DNA of 5,552 bases from Anaerolineae bacterium (GCA_020851855.1 JADZBY010000506.1:1-5552), one strand, 5' to 3'; shown: positions 1-5,552, numbered from the stretch's first letter. A program made the numbers and translations. Notes: generated by a model from the sequence alone, not told the origin.

Positions 1-1329
1 ATCACCGACATCGTGCAGACCGATCTGGCCGCGTTGGGCGTCGTGGCGCGCTTCGTCATGCACTTCCGCCTCGTGCGCGACCGCGCCGACGTGCCCGCCC
101 TGCTGGACGAGTTCAGCCGTGTCTTGTGGGAAGAACTCGATTACCGCAAGGAAGCCGACAACGCCCTGCGCTTCAACTCCATGTTCGCGGATGACCTGGG
201 CATTTACGTGCCCGGCGTCTACCTGGAGCACACCACGCATCTCGTGCTGACGCTCGAAGACGTGACGGCCATCAAGATCAACGACTATGCCGCGCTCGAT
301 GCGGCGGGCATCAACCGGCTGGACGTGGCGCGGCGGCTCTTGGATTGTTACCTGGAGCAGATCTTCGACTACGGCTTCTTCCATGCTGACCCACACCCCG
401 GCAACCTGTTCGTCTATCCGCTGCCAGAGTCGGGCGAGGCGGCGCTTTCGAAAAACGGGCAGAACGGCACGAACGGCGCAAATGGGGCCAAGAACGGCGG
501 ACGCAACGGCGTATCGAAACCGTTCTACCTGATCTTCGTGGACTTCGGCATGACGGGCCGCGTCACGCCGGACATCATGGCCGGGCTGCGCGATACGCTC
601 ATCGCCGTCATCACCCAGGACGCGCGCGGCATGGTGGAGAGCTACCAGAAGCTCGGCGTGCTCATGCCCGGCGCGGACACGGCCCGGCTCGAAGCGGCGA
701 CGCGCGCCGTGTTCGACAAGGTCTGGGGCCTGAACATGAACGAGCTGGCCAGTCTGCCCTTTGACGAGGTGACCGACGTGGCGCGCGAGTTCAGCGACCT
801 GCTGCTGGCCATGCCCTTCCAGATGCCGCAGGACTTCATCTACCTGGGCCGCACCGTCGCCATCCTGAGTGGCATGTGCACCGGCCTCGATCCACGCTTT
901 GACCCGTGGAAAGAGATTCAGCCCTTTGTCGAGCGCATCTTGCGCCAGGACGGGGCGAAGGCCGCCGAAGGCAGCAACCTTCTGGAACGCCTGCGGGGCG
1001 GCCCGGCGGGCTTGCTGATCGATACGGCGCTGCAAACCGCCCGCCGGACGTTTGCGCGGGCGTACCGCCTGCCCAGCCTGGCCGAGTCGGTGCTGGACCG
1101 GGCCGAGCGCGGCGATCTGGTGGTGCGCATCGACCCATCCAGCGAACTTGACAAGCGTGTGAGGCGTATCGAGCGCACGGTGAGCCACATCTCGACCGGC
1201 ATCCTGCTCGCGGCGGTTATCCTGTCCACGACGATGCTTTATCTGGCGGGAGAGCGCACGCTGGCGGCCATCGGCTTCGGCGTTGCAGCGGTCCTGATGC
1301 TGATCTACCTGTTTCGTGGGCGTGGTTGA
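1..1329 (+). CDS. ABC1/AarF/UbiB-family atypical protein kinase, 5'-truncated by the window edge
   Basis: The frame is open from base 1, and the residues before the first GTG (base 13) read naturally as family sequence, so the gene starts upstream and GTG 13 is not the true start. About 442 codons are present. Family members usually have about 550, so the N-terminal KxGQ motif and the nucleotide-binding lysine region are missing. Counting codons from base 1, visible family marks are EELDYRKEADN (about 44-54), the catalytic loop HADPHPGN (128-135, bases 382-405), the metal-binding DFG (181-183, bases 541-549), and a conserved C-terminal block around LGRTVAILSG and LDPRFDPW. Two hydrophobic segments (about 399-417 and 420-438) form a C-terminal membrane hairpin, as in many UbiB/ADCK proteins. 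The family acts as ATPases or kinases linked to isoprenoid quinone or lipid metabolism; the substrate here is unknown. The odd feature is an Asn-Gly-rich insert between the catalytic loop and DFG. Family assignment is secure; the physiological role is not. Confidence 0.95.
   Translation: MTDIVQTDLAALGVVARFVMHFRLVRDRADVPALLDEFSRVLWEELDYRKEADNALRFNSMFADDLGIYVPGVYLEHTTHLVLTLEDVTAIKINDYAALDAAGINRLDVARRLLDCYLEQIFDYGFFHADPHPGNLFVYPLPESGEAALSKNGQNGTNGANGAKNGGRNGVSKPFYLIFVDFGMTGRVTPDIMAGLRDTLIAVITQDARGMVESYQKLGVLMPGADTARLEAATRAVFDKVWGLNMNELASLPFDEVTDVAREFSDLLLAMPFQMPQDFIYLGRTVAILSGMCTGLDPRFDPWKEIQPFVERILRQDGAKAAEGSNLLERLRGGPAGLLIDTALQTARRTFARAYRLPSLAESVLDRAERGDLVVRIDPSSELDKRVRRIERTVSHISTGILLAAVILSTTMLYLAGERTLAAIGFGVAAVLMLIYLFRGRG
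451..513 (+). repeat. In-frame Asn-Gly (xNG) low-complexity tract inside the ABC1 kinase gene
   Basis: Codons here read K-NG-Q-NG-T-NG-A-NG-AK-NG-GR-NG-V, that is six Asn-Gly pairs in about 20 residues, encoded mostly by repeats of AACGGC/AACGGG with single-codon spacers. The tract sits in the loop between the catalytic HADPHPGN motif and DFG, where most relatives have only a short connection. It looks like an expanded microsatellite-like codon repeat that keeps the frame. Its function, if any, is unknown; a flexible surface loop is the simplest reading. Confidence 0.8.
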
Positions 1330-1342
1330 CGTTAGCGCCTGT

Positions 1343-1407
1343 CCGGGCGGCGCGCGAGCCGCCCCTACACCCCCACGCCGTGTAGGGGCGCGTCGCGACG
1401 CGCCCGG
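1343..1407. repeat. Nested GC-rich inverted repeat downstream of the ABC1 kinase gene; possible transcript end
   Basis: Two 27-base arms (1343-1369 and 1381-1407) are imperfect inverted repeats around an 11-base C-rich loop. The outer and inner parts (CCGGGCG and CCCCTACA ends) pair exactly. Each arm is also self-complementary: 1345-1351 pairs with 1358-1364 (GGGCGGC/GCCGCCC), and 1386-1405 is a perfect 20-base palindrome, GGGCGCGTCGCGACGCGCCC. It begins 13 bases after the kinase stop codon, so it may end or stabilise that transcript. There is no U-run, so it is not a typical intrinsic terminator. It resembles the REP-like palindromes that I recall as common in Chloroflexota genomes. Confidence 0.75.
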
Positions 1408-1553
1408 CATTCCACCTGCCCCGACGCAAGCCTGCAACGTCAGCACACGATGTCACCTCCCACCCCCACGCCGTGTAGGGGCGCGTCGCGACGCGCCCGG
1501 CATGGTTTTACCCCTCAGAAAACCTGCAACGCATCTGCACACGATCTTCAGCC
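1368..1553. repeat. Two ~93-bp tandem direct repeats sharing an identical 43-bp palindromic core
   Basis: Bases 1368-1410 and 1461-1503 are identical over 43 bases, offset 93, and each includes the 20-base palindrome (1386-1405 and 1479-1498). The ~50 bases after each core (1411-1460 and 1504-1553) are also related but diverged: both contain CCTGCAACG followed by GCACACGAT at matching spacing. The arrangement is therefore a tandem duplication of a ~93-bp unit whose second half has drifted. With the 1343-1407 structure it fills most of the 287-base gap between the kinase and the secreted-protein gene. I see no credible small gene there. Confidence 0.8.
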
Positions 1554-1604
1554 CTTCTTCATAACCTGCCTTTAGCATAGAGGGCAGTTCGTTGATACGA
1601 GAAT

Positions 1605-1609
1605 GGAGA
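1605..1609 (+). promoter_or_regulatory. Ribosome binding site for the secreted-protein gene
   Basis: GGAGA lies 7 bases before the ATG at 1617 and supports that start over the in-frame ATG at 1623. Further upstream, TAGCAT (1573-1578) is -10-like, but no matching -35 is evident, so I do not call a promoter. Confidence 0.6.
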
Positions 1610-1616
1610 TCAGCCA

Positions 1617-2630
1617 ATGAACATGCGTAAGGTCCTTTATTCCGTTGCTGCTGTGGCGCTGGCCGTCTCGGCCTTCGCGCTGGTGACGCCGACCCTGGCT
1701 CAGGGGCCAGTCGGCTCTGGCACGACCACCACGTCCGGCGTGGGCTTTGGGACCAATTTCTGGGTGGTGGAAGCGTGCAGCACCACCGATTACGCTACCC
1801 TCGTCGCCAATGCGCTCGGCATCACCGCCACCGACCTGCGCAAGGCGCTGGCGGGCGGCACGTCCATCTCGGCGCTGGCCGAGCAGAACGGCGTGGAGCT
1901 TTCCGCCGTACAGGATGCTGTCAAGACGGCCCGTATCGCGGACATTGACGCGGCGGTGACGGCGGGACTGCTGACCGAGGACGAGGGCCAGGCGCTCAAG
2001 GACCTGCTCGAAAACGGCACGCTGACCATCGCGCCCGGCTTGCAGAACCGTGCCGGCCAGCCGAGCACCGATGACGACTCGGACGACGACTCAACGGATG
2101 TTCGCCCCTTCCGGCTCCAGATTCACGTGCCCGAAGGGCTGGAAGACCTGATGCTTGGCTTCGGGCCGGGCCTGATGGGTCGCTTCGGTTTCGGCGTTGG
2201 CGGCTTTGGCTTTGGCCTCGGCCAGCAGGTGAATACCTTCCAGGTCGCGGCGACGGCGCTGAACATGTCCTGCACGGACCTCGTGAAGTCGGTCCTGAAC
2301 GGCGATACCATCGCGGAAGTCGCCTCGCAGACCGACGGCGGCCTGCAGGCGGTGACCGATGCGCTGGTGGCGGCCCACGAGTCGGCCATTGATACGGCGC
2401 TCAGCGAGGGCCTGATCTCGCAGGTGAACGCCGAATCGGCCAAAGCAGGCGTGCTCAACCGCGTGCTGATGGAAATCTCCCGTTCTGGCGGTCGCGGCGG
2501 CATGGGCTTCGCCTTCGGGATGGCGGATGACGATATGCCCGGCCTGGGCGGCATGATGGGCGGTATGATGGACCGGCTCCGCGATCACCTGGGCGGTATG
2601 ATGGGTGGCCGCGGTCAGCGTGGGCGGTAG
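1617..2630 (+). CDS. Predicted secreted protein with two copies of a helical repeat module and a Met/Gly-rich C-terminus; function unknown
   Basis: A 337-residue protein. It begins with a typical Sec signal peptide: basic MNMRK, a hydrophobic core at about 6-25, and a probable cut after TLA (about residue 28). The mature part has two related modules, about 57-133 and about 205-286. In both, the pattern is an ALxxxxxDL start, a K-(A/S)-(L/V)-x-x-G step, then a small/hydrophobic (T/S)IxxxA segment, a (L)xAVxDA helix, and ID-x-A(V/L)-x-x-GL. They are joined by an acidic stretch (152-161, mostly D and S) and a Gly/Phe-rich segment (180-203). The tail (about 290-337) is rich in Gly and Met (MGF, GMMGGMM, GGMMGG) and ends basic. 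The only cysteines outside the signal peptide are C54 and C219. I do not recognise a named family. It resembles short repeat-bearing secreted proteins of Chloroflexota and Actinobacteria in general style. A role as an envelope or periplasmic partner, or a target, of the downstream two-component system is inference from position only. Start choice rests on the RBS and signal peptide. Confidence 0.85.
   Translation: MNMRKVLYSVAAVALAVSAFALVTPTLAQGPVGSGTTTTSGVGFGTNFWVVEACSTTDYATLVANALGITATDLRKALAGGTSISALAEQNGVELSAVQDAVKTARIADIDAAVTAGLLTEDEGQALKDLLENGTLTIAPGLQNRAGQPSTDDDSDDDSTDVRPFRLQIHVPEGLEDLMLGFGPGLMGRFGFGVGGFGFGLGQQVNTFQVAATALNMSCTDLVKSVLNGDTIAEVASQTDGGLQAVTDALVAAHESAIDTALSEGLISQVNAESAKAGVLNRVLMEISRSGGRGGMGFAFGMADDDMPGLGGMMGGMMDRLRDHLGGMMGGRGQRGR
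2546..2604 (+). repeat. Three copies of a 14-bp unit encoding the Met/Gly tail
   Basis: GGGCGGYATGATGG occurs at 2546-2559 (Y=C), 2558-2571 and 2591-2604 (Y=T). Each copy encodes G-G-M-M-(G/D) in the same frame, so the Met/Gly tail of the secreted protein is built from short direct repeats and is a likely site of length variation. Confidence 0.75.
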
Positions 2631-2688
2631 CAGCGCTCGGCACCCCCGAATCGGTTAAAATGATCGTCAAGGGTCGTCAGTAGGATGC

Positions 2689-2716
2689 ATTGGGCGCGGC
2701 GGAAACCGCGCCCAAT
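2689..2716. promoter_or_regulatory. Perfect 11-bp stem hairpin between the secreted-protein gene and the response regulator
   Basis: ATTGGGCGCGG (2689-2699) and CCGCGCCCAAT (2706-2716) are exact inverted repeats around a 6-base loop. The hairpin lies 58 bases after the upstream stop codon and 36 bases before the regulator's ATG. No T-run follows, only TTGCC, so it could be a weak terminator or attenuator, an mRNA-stabilising leader structure, or an operator for a dimeric regulator. A TAAAAT box at 2656-2661 would suit a -10 element for the regulator transcript, but I see no convincing -35. The structure is certain; its role is not. Confidence 0.6.
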
Positions 2717-2752
2717 TGCCATATCACCGGAACAGGTATCGTGGGGGGTAGG

Positions 2753-3463
2753 ATGCAGGGGCCAACGCGCGTCCTGATCATTGAAGACCAGGCCAAAATT
2801 GTCCACTGGCTGAGCGCCTTTCTCCAGCAGGCCAATTTCGAGGTGCTGGCGGCGTATGACGGCAAGACCGGCCTGCATCTGGCGCGTACCGAGTCGCCCG
2901 ACGTGATCATCCTCGACCTGATGCTGCCCGATATGGATGGGCTGGACGTGTGTCAGGCCATCCGCCAGCGCTCGGACGCCTTCATCATCATGCTGACGGC
3001 GCGCGTCGAAGAGGCAGACCGCCTGATCGGGCTGGAGATCGGGGCCGACGACTACATTACGAAGCCGTTCAGCCCGCGCGAAGTCGTCGCCCGCATCCGC
3101 GCCCTGTTGCGCCGGGCCAGCGGCAAATTGAGCCAGTCGCCGAAGGTGCTCGTGCACGGTCCGCTCAGCCTTGACCCGGCCAAACACCAGGTGTTTCTCA
3201 ACGGCGAGCTGGTCAACCTCACGCCGACCGAGTTCGCCATCCTGCAAACGCTCATGAGCCAGCCGGGCATCCCCTTCACGCGCGAGCGGCTCATTGCCGA
3301 AGCGCTGGGCTACGATTACACCGGCTACGAGCGCACGGTCGACGTGCACATCCGCAATTTGCGGCGCAAAATCGAGACGGACCCGCAAAACCCGCTGTTC
3401 ATCCTGACCGTGTTCGGCATCGGCTATCGCTTTGCCGAAGCAGAAGAGGCCCCCGCCGGATGA
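2753..3463 (+). CDS. OmpR/PhoB-family two-component response regulator
   Basis: A 236-residue DNA-binding regulator. The receiver domain (about 5-118) has the acidic pair E11-D12, phosphoacceptor D55 in ILDLMLPDMDG, switch residue T82 (LTAR) and conserved K104 (TKPF), so every phosphotransfer residue is present. A linker leads to a winged-helix domain (about 135-228) with the OmpR-type blocks LTPTEFAIL, RTVDVHIRNLRRKIE (recognition helix region) and a GIGYRF hairpin. I chose ATG 2753 because the protein then starts just before the receiver strand (MQGPTRVLIIEDQ), with a G-rich ribosome site at 2743-2748. The frame stays open upstream to a TTG at 2690 and a GTG at 2741, but those would add residues unlike the family and place the start inside the hairpin. 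Its last codon and stop overlap the kinase gene by 4 bases, so the two are translationally coupled and cognate. Target genes are unknown. Confidence 0.97.
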   Translation: MQGPTRVLIIEDQAKIVHWLSAFLQQANFEVLAAYDGKTGLHLARTESPDVIILDLMLPDMDGLDVCQAIRQRSDAFIIMLTARVEEADRLIGLEIGADDYITKPFSPREVVARIRALLRRASGKLSQSPKVLVHGPLSLDPAKHQVFLNGELVNLTPTEFAILQTLMSQPGIPFTRERLIAEALGYDYTGYERTVDVHIRNLRRKIETDPQNPLFILTVFGIGYRFAEAEEAPAG

Positions 3464-5085
3464 GGCGCTTTCGCACGCAGTTGCTCCTGGGCGCGCTGGT
3501 GCTCGTGCTCGTGCCGGTGATCCTGGTCGGGCTGATCACGCGCGGCGTGGCCGAACAAGGGCTGACGCTGCTCGTCGCCGAGGATGCGCGCCAGCGGGTG
3601 CAATCCGTCGCGCCGTGTTTTGCAGGCTATTACGCCGCACACGGCTCGTGGGATGGGCTGGCCGACGCCTTTCAAGCGCCGCTTGGCACGTTCCTGGTGT
3701 CTGCGCCGCCGCCACAGGGCGGTTCGGCCCAGGACGCGCTGCTGCTCGTCGGGGCGGACGGCATGATCGGCTGCCTGCCGCTCGTGATGCGCGGCGCGAT
3801 GGCCGATCTTGCGCCCAATTTGCTGAACGTGCCGCGTTCCATGATCACACAGGGCATGGGTCGCGGGCGACAGCAGGGCCAAACGCAACAGAACCAGGAT
3901 GGCGCGGGCGCGGCGGACGATGGCGAGGACGGCGTCGCCGCGACGCCCTTCACCTTGCGCGCTCTGCGTGAGATGGCCTCTCCCGAAGCCATGATCCTGA
4001 CCGACGCCGACGGCCTGATCCTGGCCAGCACGGGCGGCGAGGGCCTCAGCCAGCAGCTTGGCAGCGACGCGCTGGCGGTCAGCGTGCCGATCTACTTCGA
4101 AAACCGCGTCGTCGGGCGGTTGATCGCGGGCACGGTGCTCGGCACGCTCAACGAGGCCCAGCAAGACCTGTTGAACAAGGTCAATTCGGCGCTGTTGCTG
4201 TCCGGATTGGTGTCGGTCGGGCTGGCGTCGGCGCTCGGCCTGTGGATGTCGTGGCAGGTCAGCGCGCCGGTCCGCGACCTGATCAAGGGCGCGCGGCAGC
4301 TTGCGACGGGCAAATGGATCGGCCCGCTTGCCGTGCGGGCGCGCAACGAGTTTGGGGAATTGACGCACGCTTTCAACCACATGGCCGCCGAAATCACGCG
4401 CCAGCAACAGCTGAACCGCCAGATGGTGGCCGACGTGGCCCATGACCTGCGCACGCCGCTCAGCGCCATGGCCCTTGAAGTCGAGGCCATCGAGGCCGGC
4501 TTCCAGACGCCCGAACAGGCCACCGCCAGCCTGCGCGAAGAGATTCACTGGCTCCAGCGCCTCGTTGACGACCTGCGCACGCTGTCCCTGATGGACGCCG
4601 ACCAGTTGCGCCTGCAGCCGGAGCGCGTCGAGATGCGCAGTTTCCTTGCCGGTGTGGTCGATTTCTGGCAGACGATGGCCGACGAGGACCGCCGCACGCT
4701 GACGCTGGACGCGCCCGACACGCTGCCCACGCTGGAAATCGATCCGGGCCGGATGCGGCAGGTGCTCGGCAACCTGATCGACAACGCCATCCGCCACACG
4801 CGCGAAGGCGGGCGCATCGCCGTGCAGGCGTGCGCCAAGCCGAACGCGCTGCTCATCCAGGTGACGGACGACGGCGAAGGCATTCCGCCCGCCGACCTGC
4901 CGCACATCTTCGACCGCTTCTACCGCGTCGATCCGGCGCGCCGCCGCAGCGCGTACCGCGACGAGGGCAGCGGCCTGGGCCTGAGCATCGCCCGCCAGTT
5001 GGTCGAGATGCACGGCGGCGCGATCAGCGCCGAGAGCGTCGCCGGTCAGGGCGCGACGTTCACCATCCGCCTGCCGCTGGCGTAG
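3460..5085 (+). CDS. Membrane sensor histidine kinase with HAMP domain, partner of the upstream regulator
   Basis: A 541-residue kinase. TM1 is at about 7-26, a long extracytoplasmic sensor at about 28-242, and TM2 at about 243-265. Then come HAMP (about 266-318), the HisKA dimerisation domain with phospho-acceptor H328 (VADVAHDLRTPL), and the HATPase_c domain: N-box N442 (NLIDNAIRHT), G1 DDGEGIP (470-476), the F-box region FDRFYRVDPAR (484-494) and G2 GSGLGLSIA (503-511). All catalytic boxes are intact. The sensor begins with an YYAAHGSWDGL motif (57-67) as in several BaeS-like sensors, and has two similar strand-turn segments, ALLLVGADGMIG (93-104) and AMILTDADGLIL (177-188), suggesting a Cache- or PAS-like fold. 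Between them is a Gln/Gly-rich and then acidic tract (about 133-158). C53 and C105 are the only sensor cysteines. The ATG start overlaps the regulator stop as ATGA. The signal sensed is unknown. The kinase is orthodox in its catalytic half and unusual only in the sensor insert. Confidence 0.97.
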   Translation: MRRFRTQLLLGALVLVLVPVILVGLITRGVAEQGLTLLVAEDARQRVQSVAPCFAGYYAAHGSWDGLADAFQAPLGTFLVSAPPPQGGSAQDALLLVGADGMIGCLPLVMRGAMADLAPNLLNVPRSMITQGMGRGRQQGQTQQNQDGAGAADDGEDGVAATPFTLRALREMASPEAMILTDADGLILASTGGEGLSQQLGSDALAVSVPIYFENRVVGRLIAGTVLGTLNEAQQDLLNKVNSALLLSGLVSVGLASALGLWMSWQVSAPVRDLIKGARQLATGKWIGPLAVRARNEFGELTHAFNHMAAEITRQQQLNRQMVADVAHDLRTPLSAMALEVEAIEAGFQTPEQATASLREEIHWLQRLVDDLRTLSLMDADQLRLQPERVEMRSFLAGVVDFWQTMADEDRRTLTLDAPDTLPTLEIDPGRMRQVLGNLIDNAIRHTREGGRIAVQACAKPNALLIQVTDDGEGIPPADLPHIFDRFYRVDPARRRSAYRDEGSGLGLSIARQLVEMHGGAISAESVAGQGATFTIRLPLA

Positions 5086-5110
5086 CGGGTATCTGAAAAT
5101 GCGGAGAGAA

Positions 5111-5252
5111 CCTCACCCCCGGCCCCTCTCCACGACTGCCACCCCAGCGGGGACCCCGGCAGTCATAGAGAGGGGAGATCGCCGGCTCTGCCGCCGCGCC
5201 GTTCCCCCTCTCTACGCGGTACTCCGCGTGGAGAGGGGGCCAGGGGGTGAGG
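5111..5252. repeat. 142-bp inverted-repeat element made of two hairpins (MITE/REP-like), no coding capacity
   Basis: The ends are inverted repeats: 5111-5134 (CCTCACCCCCGGCCCC...) and 5227-5252 (...GGGGGTGAGG) match over about 24 of 26 positions, with two single-base indels. Inside are two strong hairpins. In the first, 5123-5130 (CCCCTCTC) pairs with 5168-5175, then GACTGCC (5134-5140) with GGCAGTC (5158-5164), and CCCC with GGGG at 5142-5145/5149-5152. The second is a 16-bp stem (5204-5219 with 5224-5239) containing one G-T pair and a 4-base loop. It lies 26 bases after the kinase stop codon. It encodes no protein, so if mobile it must be non-autonomous. I see no clear flanking target duplication. 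Confidence 0.85.
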
Positions 5253-5308
5253 CTCAGAGTTCACGATAGCCTCTCGTCCATCCACTTGGTGAGGATTCAG
5301 GCGTGTTT

Positions 5309-5405
5309 CCCCCACCCCAACCCCTCCCCCATGAAGAGTGAGGGGGCTTCCAGAGCCGGCTTTTCCCTTCCCCTCTTGATGGGGGGAAGGGCAGGGTTAG
5401 GGGGT
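5309..5405. repeat. ~97-bp GC-rich inverted-repeat element of a second type
   Basis: The left end (5309-5330, C-runs broken by A, AA and T) is roughly complementary to the right end (5381-5405, G-runs broken by AA, CA and TTA). The inverted pairing is imperfect, with several indels. Inside, CCCTTCCCC (5365-5373) and GGGGAAGGG (5383-5391) form a 9-bp perfect hairpin with a 9-base loop. The CCCCAACCCC...GGGTTAGGGGG style differs from the neighbouring CCTCACCCCC elements. No gene is supported: short open frames across it on both strands are shadows of the repeat. Confidence 0.65.
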
Positions 5406-5461
5406 GTTCTTTCCTTGTCGGGGTACTAGGGTGTGTCTGCAAAGCCCGTTTTCGTGTTGAC

Positions 5462-5552
5462 CCTCACTCCCCCGGCCCCTCTCTCCCGGTGGGCGAGAGG
5501 GGAGAAAAAGCGGGAATCCTGGGTTTCCGCACCCCTCTCCATGAGGGAGAGG
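5462..5552. repeat. Third inverted-repeat element, same family as 5111-5252, cut by the window end
   Basis: The left end CCTCACTCCCCCGGCCCC (5462-5479) matches the left end of the element at 5111 apart from a 2-base CT insertion. It contains a hairpin pairing CCCCTCTC (5476-5483) with GAGAGGGG (5495-5502), a 7-bp stem with one G-T pair (5510-5516 with 5524-5530), and CCTCTCC (5534-5540) with GGAGAGG (5546-5552) at the very edge. By analogy the GGGGTGAGG right end should follow just outside the window, so this is probably a partial copy. Confidence 0.75.

Noticed and set aside
1316..1564. An 82-codon + strand frame across the repeat region after the ABC1 kinase
   Set aside because: It is a translation of the 93-bp repeats (RRVGARRDAPG appears twice) and starts inside the kinase gene. 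No RBS or independent support.
2091..2588. Two overlapping - strand open frames (165 and 143 codons) opposite the secreted-protein gene
   Set aside because: Their composition is skewed (His/Ala-rich or Pro/Lys-rich repeats reflecting the Gly-rich sense codons). The sense frame has a signal peptide, RBS and internal duplication.
2690..2752. Upstream TTG (2690) or GTG (2741) start for the response regulator
   Set aside because: The extra residues do not match the receiver domain, and TTG lies within the hairpin stem. ATG 2753 has a G-rich ribosome site and gives a normal-length protein.
2615..3388. A 257-codon open frame on the - strand opposite the response regulator
   Set aside because: Same cause: it mirrors the regulator codons, has no recognisable motif, and would overlap two well-supported + strand genes.
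3424..5013. A 529-codon open frame on the - strand opposite the histidine kinase
   Set aside because: It is an antisense shadow of a high-GC gene with strong third-position bias. The translation is rich in His, Arg, Ala and Gln with no domain pattern, while the + strand carries intact kinase motifs.
5247..5442. Short frames of about 60 codons on both strands over the middle repeat element
   Set aside because: They consist of translated C-run/G-run repeat sequence, low in complexity, and no ribosome site is evident.
5111..5552. CRISPR array
   Set aside because: The repeated units are self-complementary elements of different length and type, with no regular repeat-spacer spacing and no cas gene nearby.

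Overview
The window is GC-rich bacterial DNA with four protein-coding genes, all on the + strand, and two non-coding stretches packed with GC-rich inverted repeats. I infer a member of the Chloroflexota, perhaps of the Anaerolineae. The reasons are an ABC1 kinase with a C-terminal membrane hairpin, a secreted two-repeat protein of unknown function, and intergenic arrays of CCTCACCCCC...GGGGGTGAGG and TGTAGGGGCGCG-type palindromes, which as I recall are common in that phylum. No marker gene settles the taxonomy, so this is a moderate-confidence guess.

Layout: (1) 1-1329 is the 3' part of an ABC1/AarF/UbiB-family atypical kinase whose first ~110-130 codons lie upstream of the window. It has an unusual Asn-Gly-rich insert between its catalytic loop and its DFG motif. 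(2) 1330-1616 is non-coding and holds a GC-rich palindrome cluster plus two ~93-bp direct repeats that share an identical 43-bp core. (3) 1617-2630 encodes a predicted secreted protein with two copies of a ~75-80-residue helical module, an acidic and Gly/Phe-rich linker, and a Met/Gly-rich tail. I do not recognise a named family for it. (4) 2631-2752 is a leader with a perfect 11-bp stem hairpin. (5) 2753-3463 and 3460-5085 form a two-component system: an OmpR/PhoB-type response regulator and a membrane histidine kinase, joined by a 4-nt ATGA overlap. (6) 5086-5552 is non-coding and contains three successive hairpin-forming elements, two of them clearly of one family; the last runs off the window edge.

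How the genes may work together: the regulator and kinase are almost certainly co-translated and are a cognate pair. The secreted protein lies 122 bp upstream on the same strand and could be a target or an extracytoplasmic partner of the kinase, but that is inference from position only. The ABC1 kinase is separated from the rest by the repeat-rich gap and is probably an independent transcription unit.

Nothing here amounts to a clearly new defence or mobile system. The most unusual items are the two-module secreted protein beside a two-component system, the low-complexity inserts in both the ABC1 kinase and the histidine-kinase sensor, and the palindromic repeat arrays.
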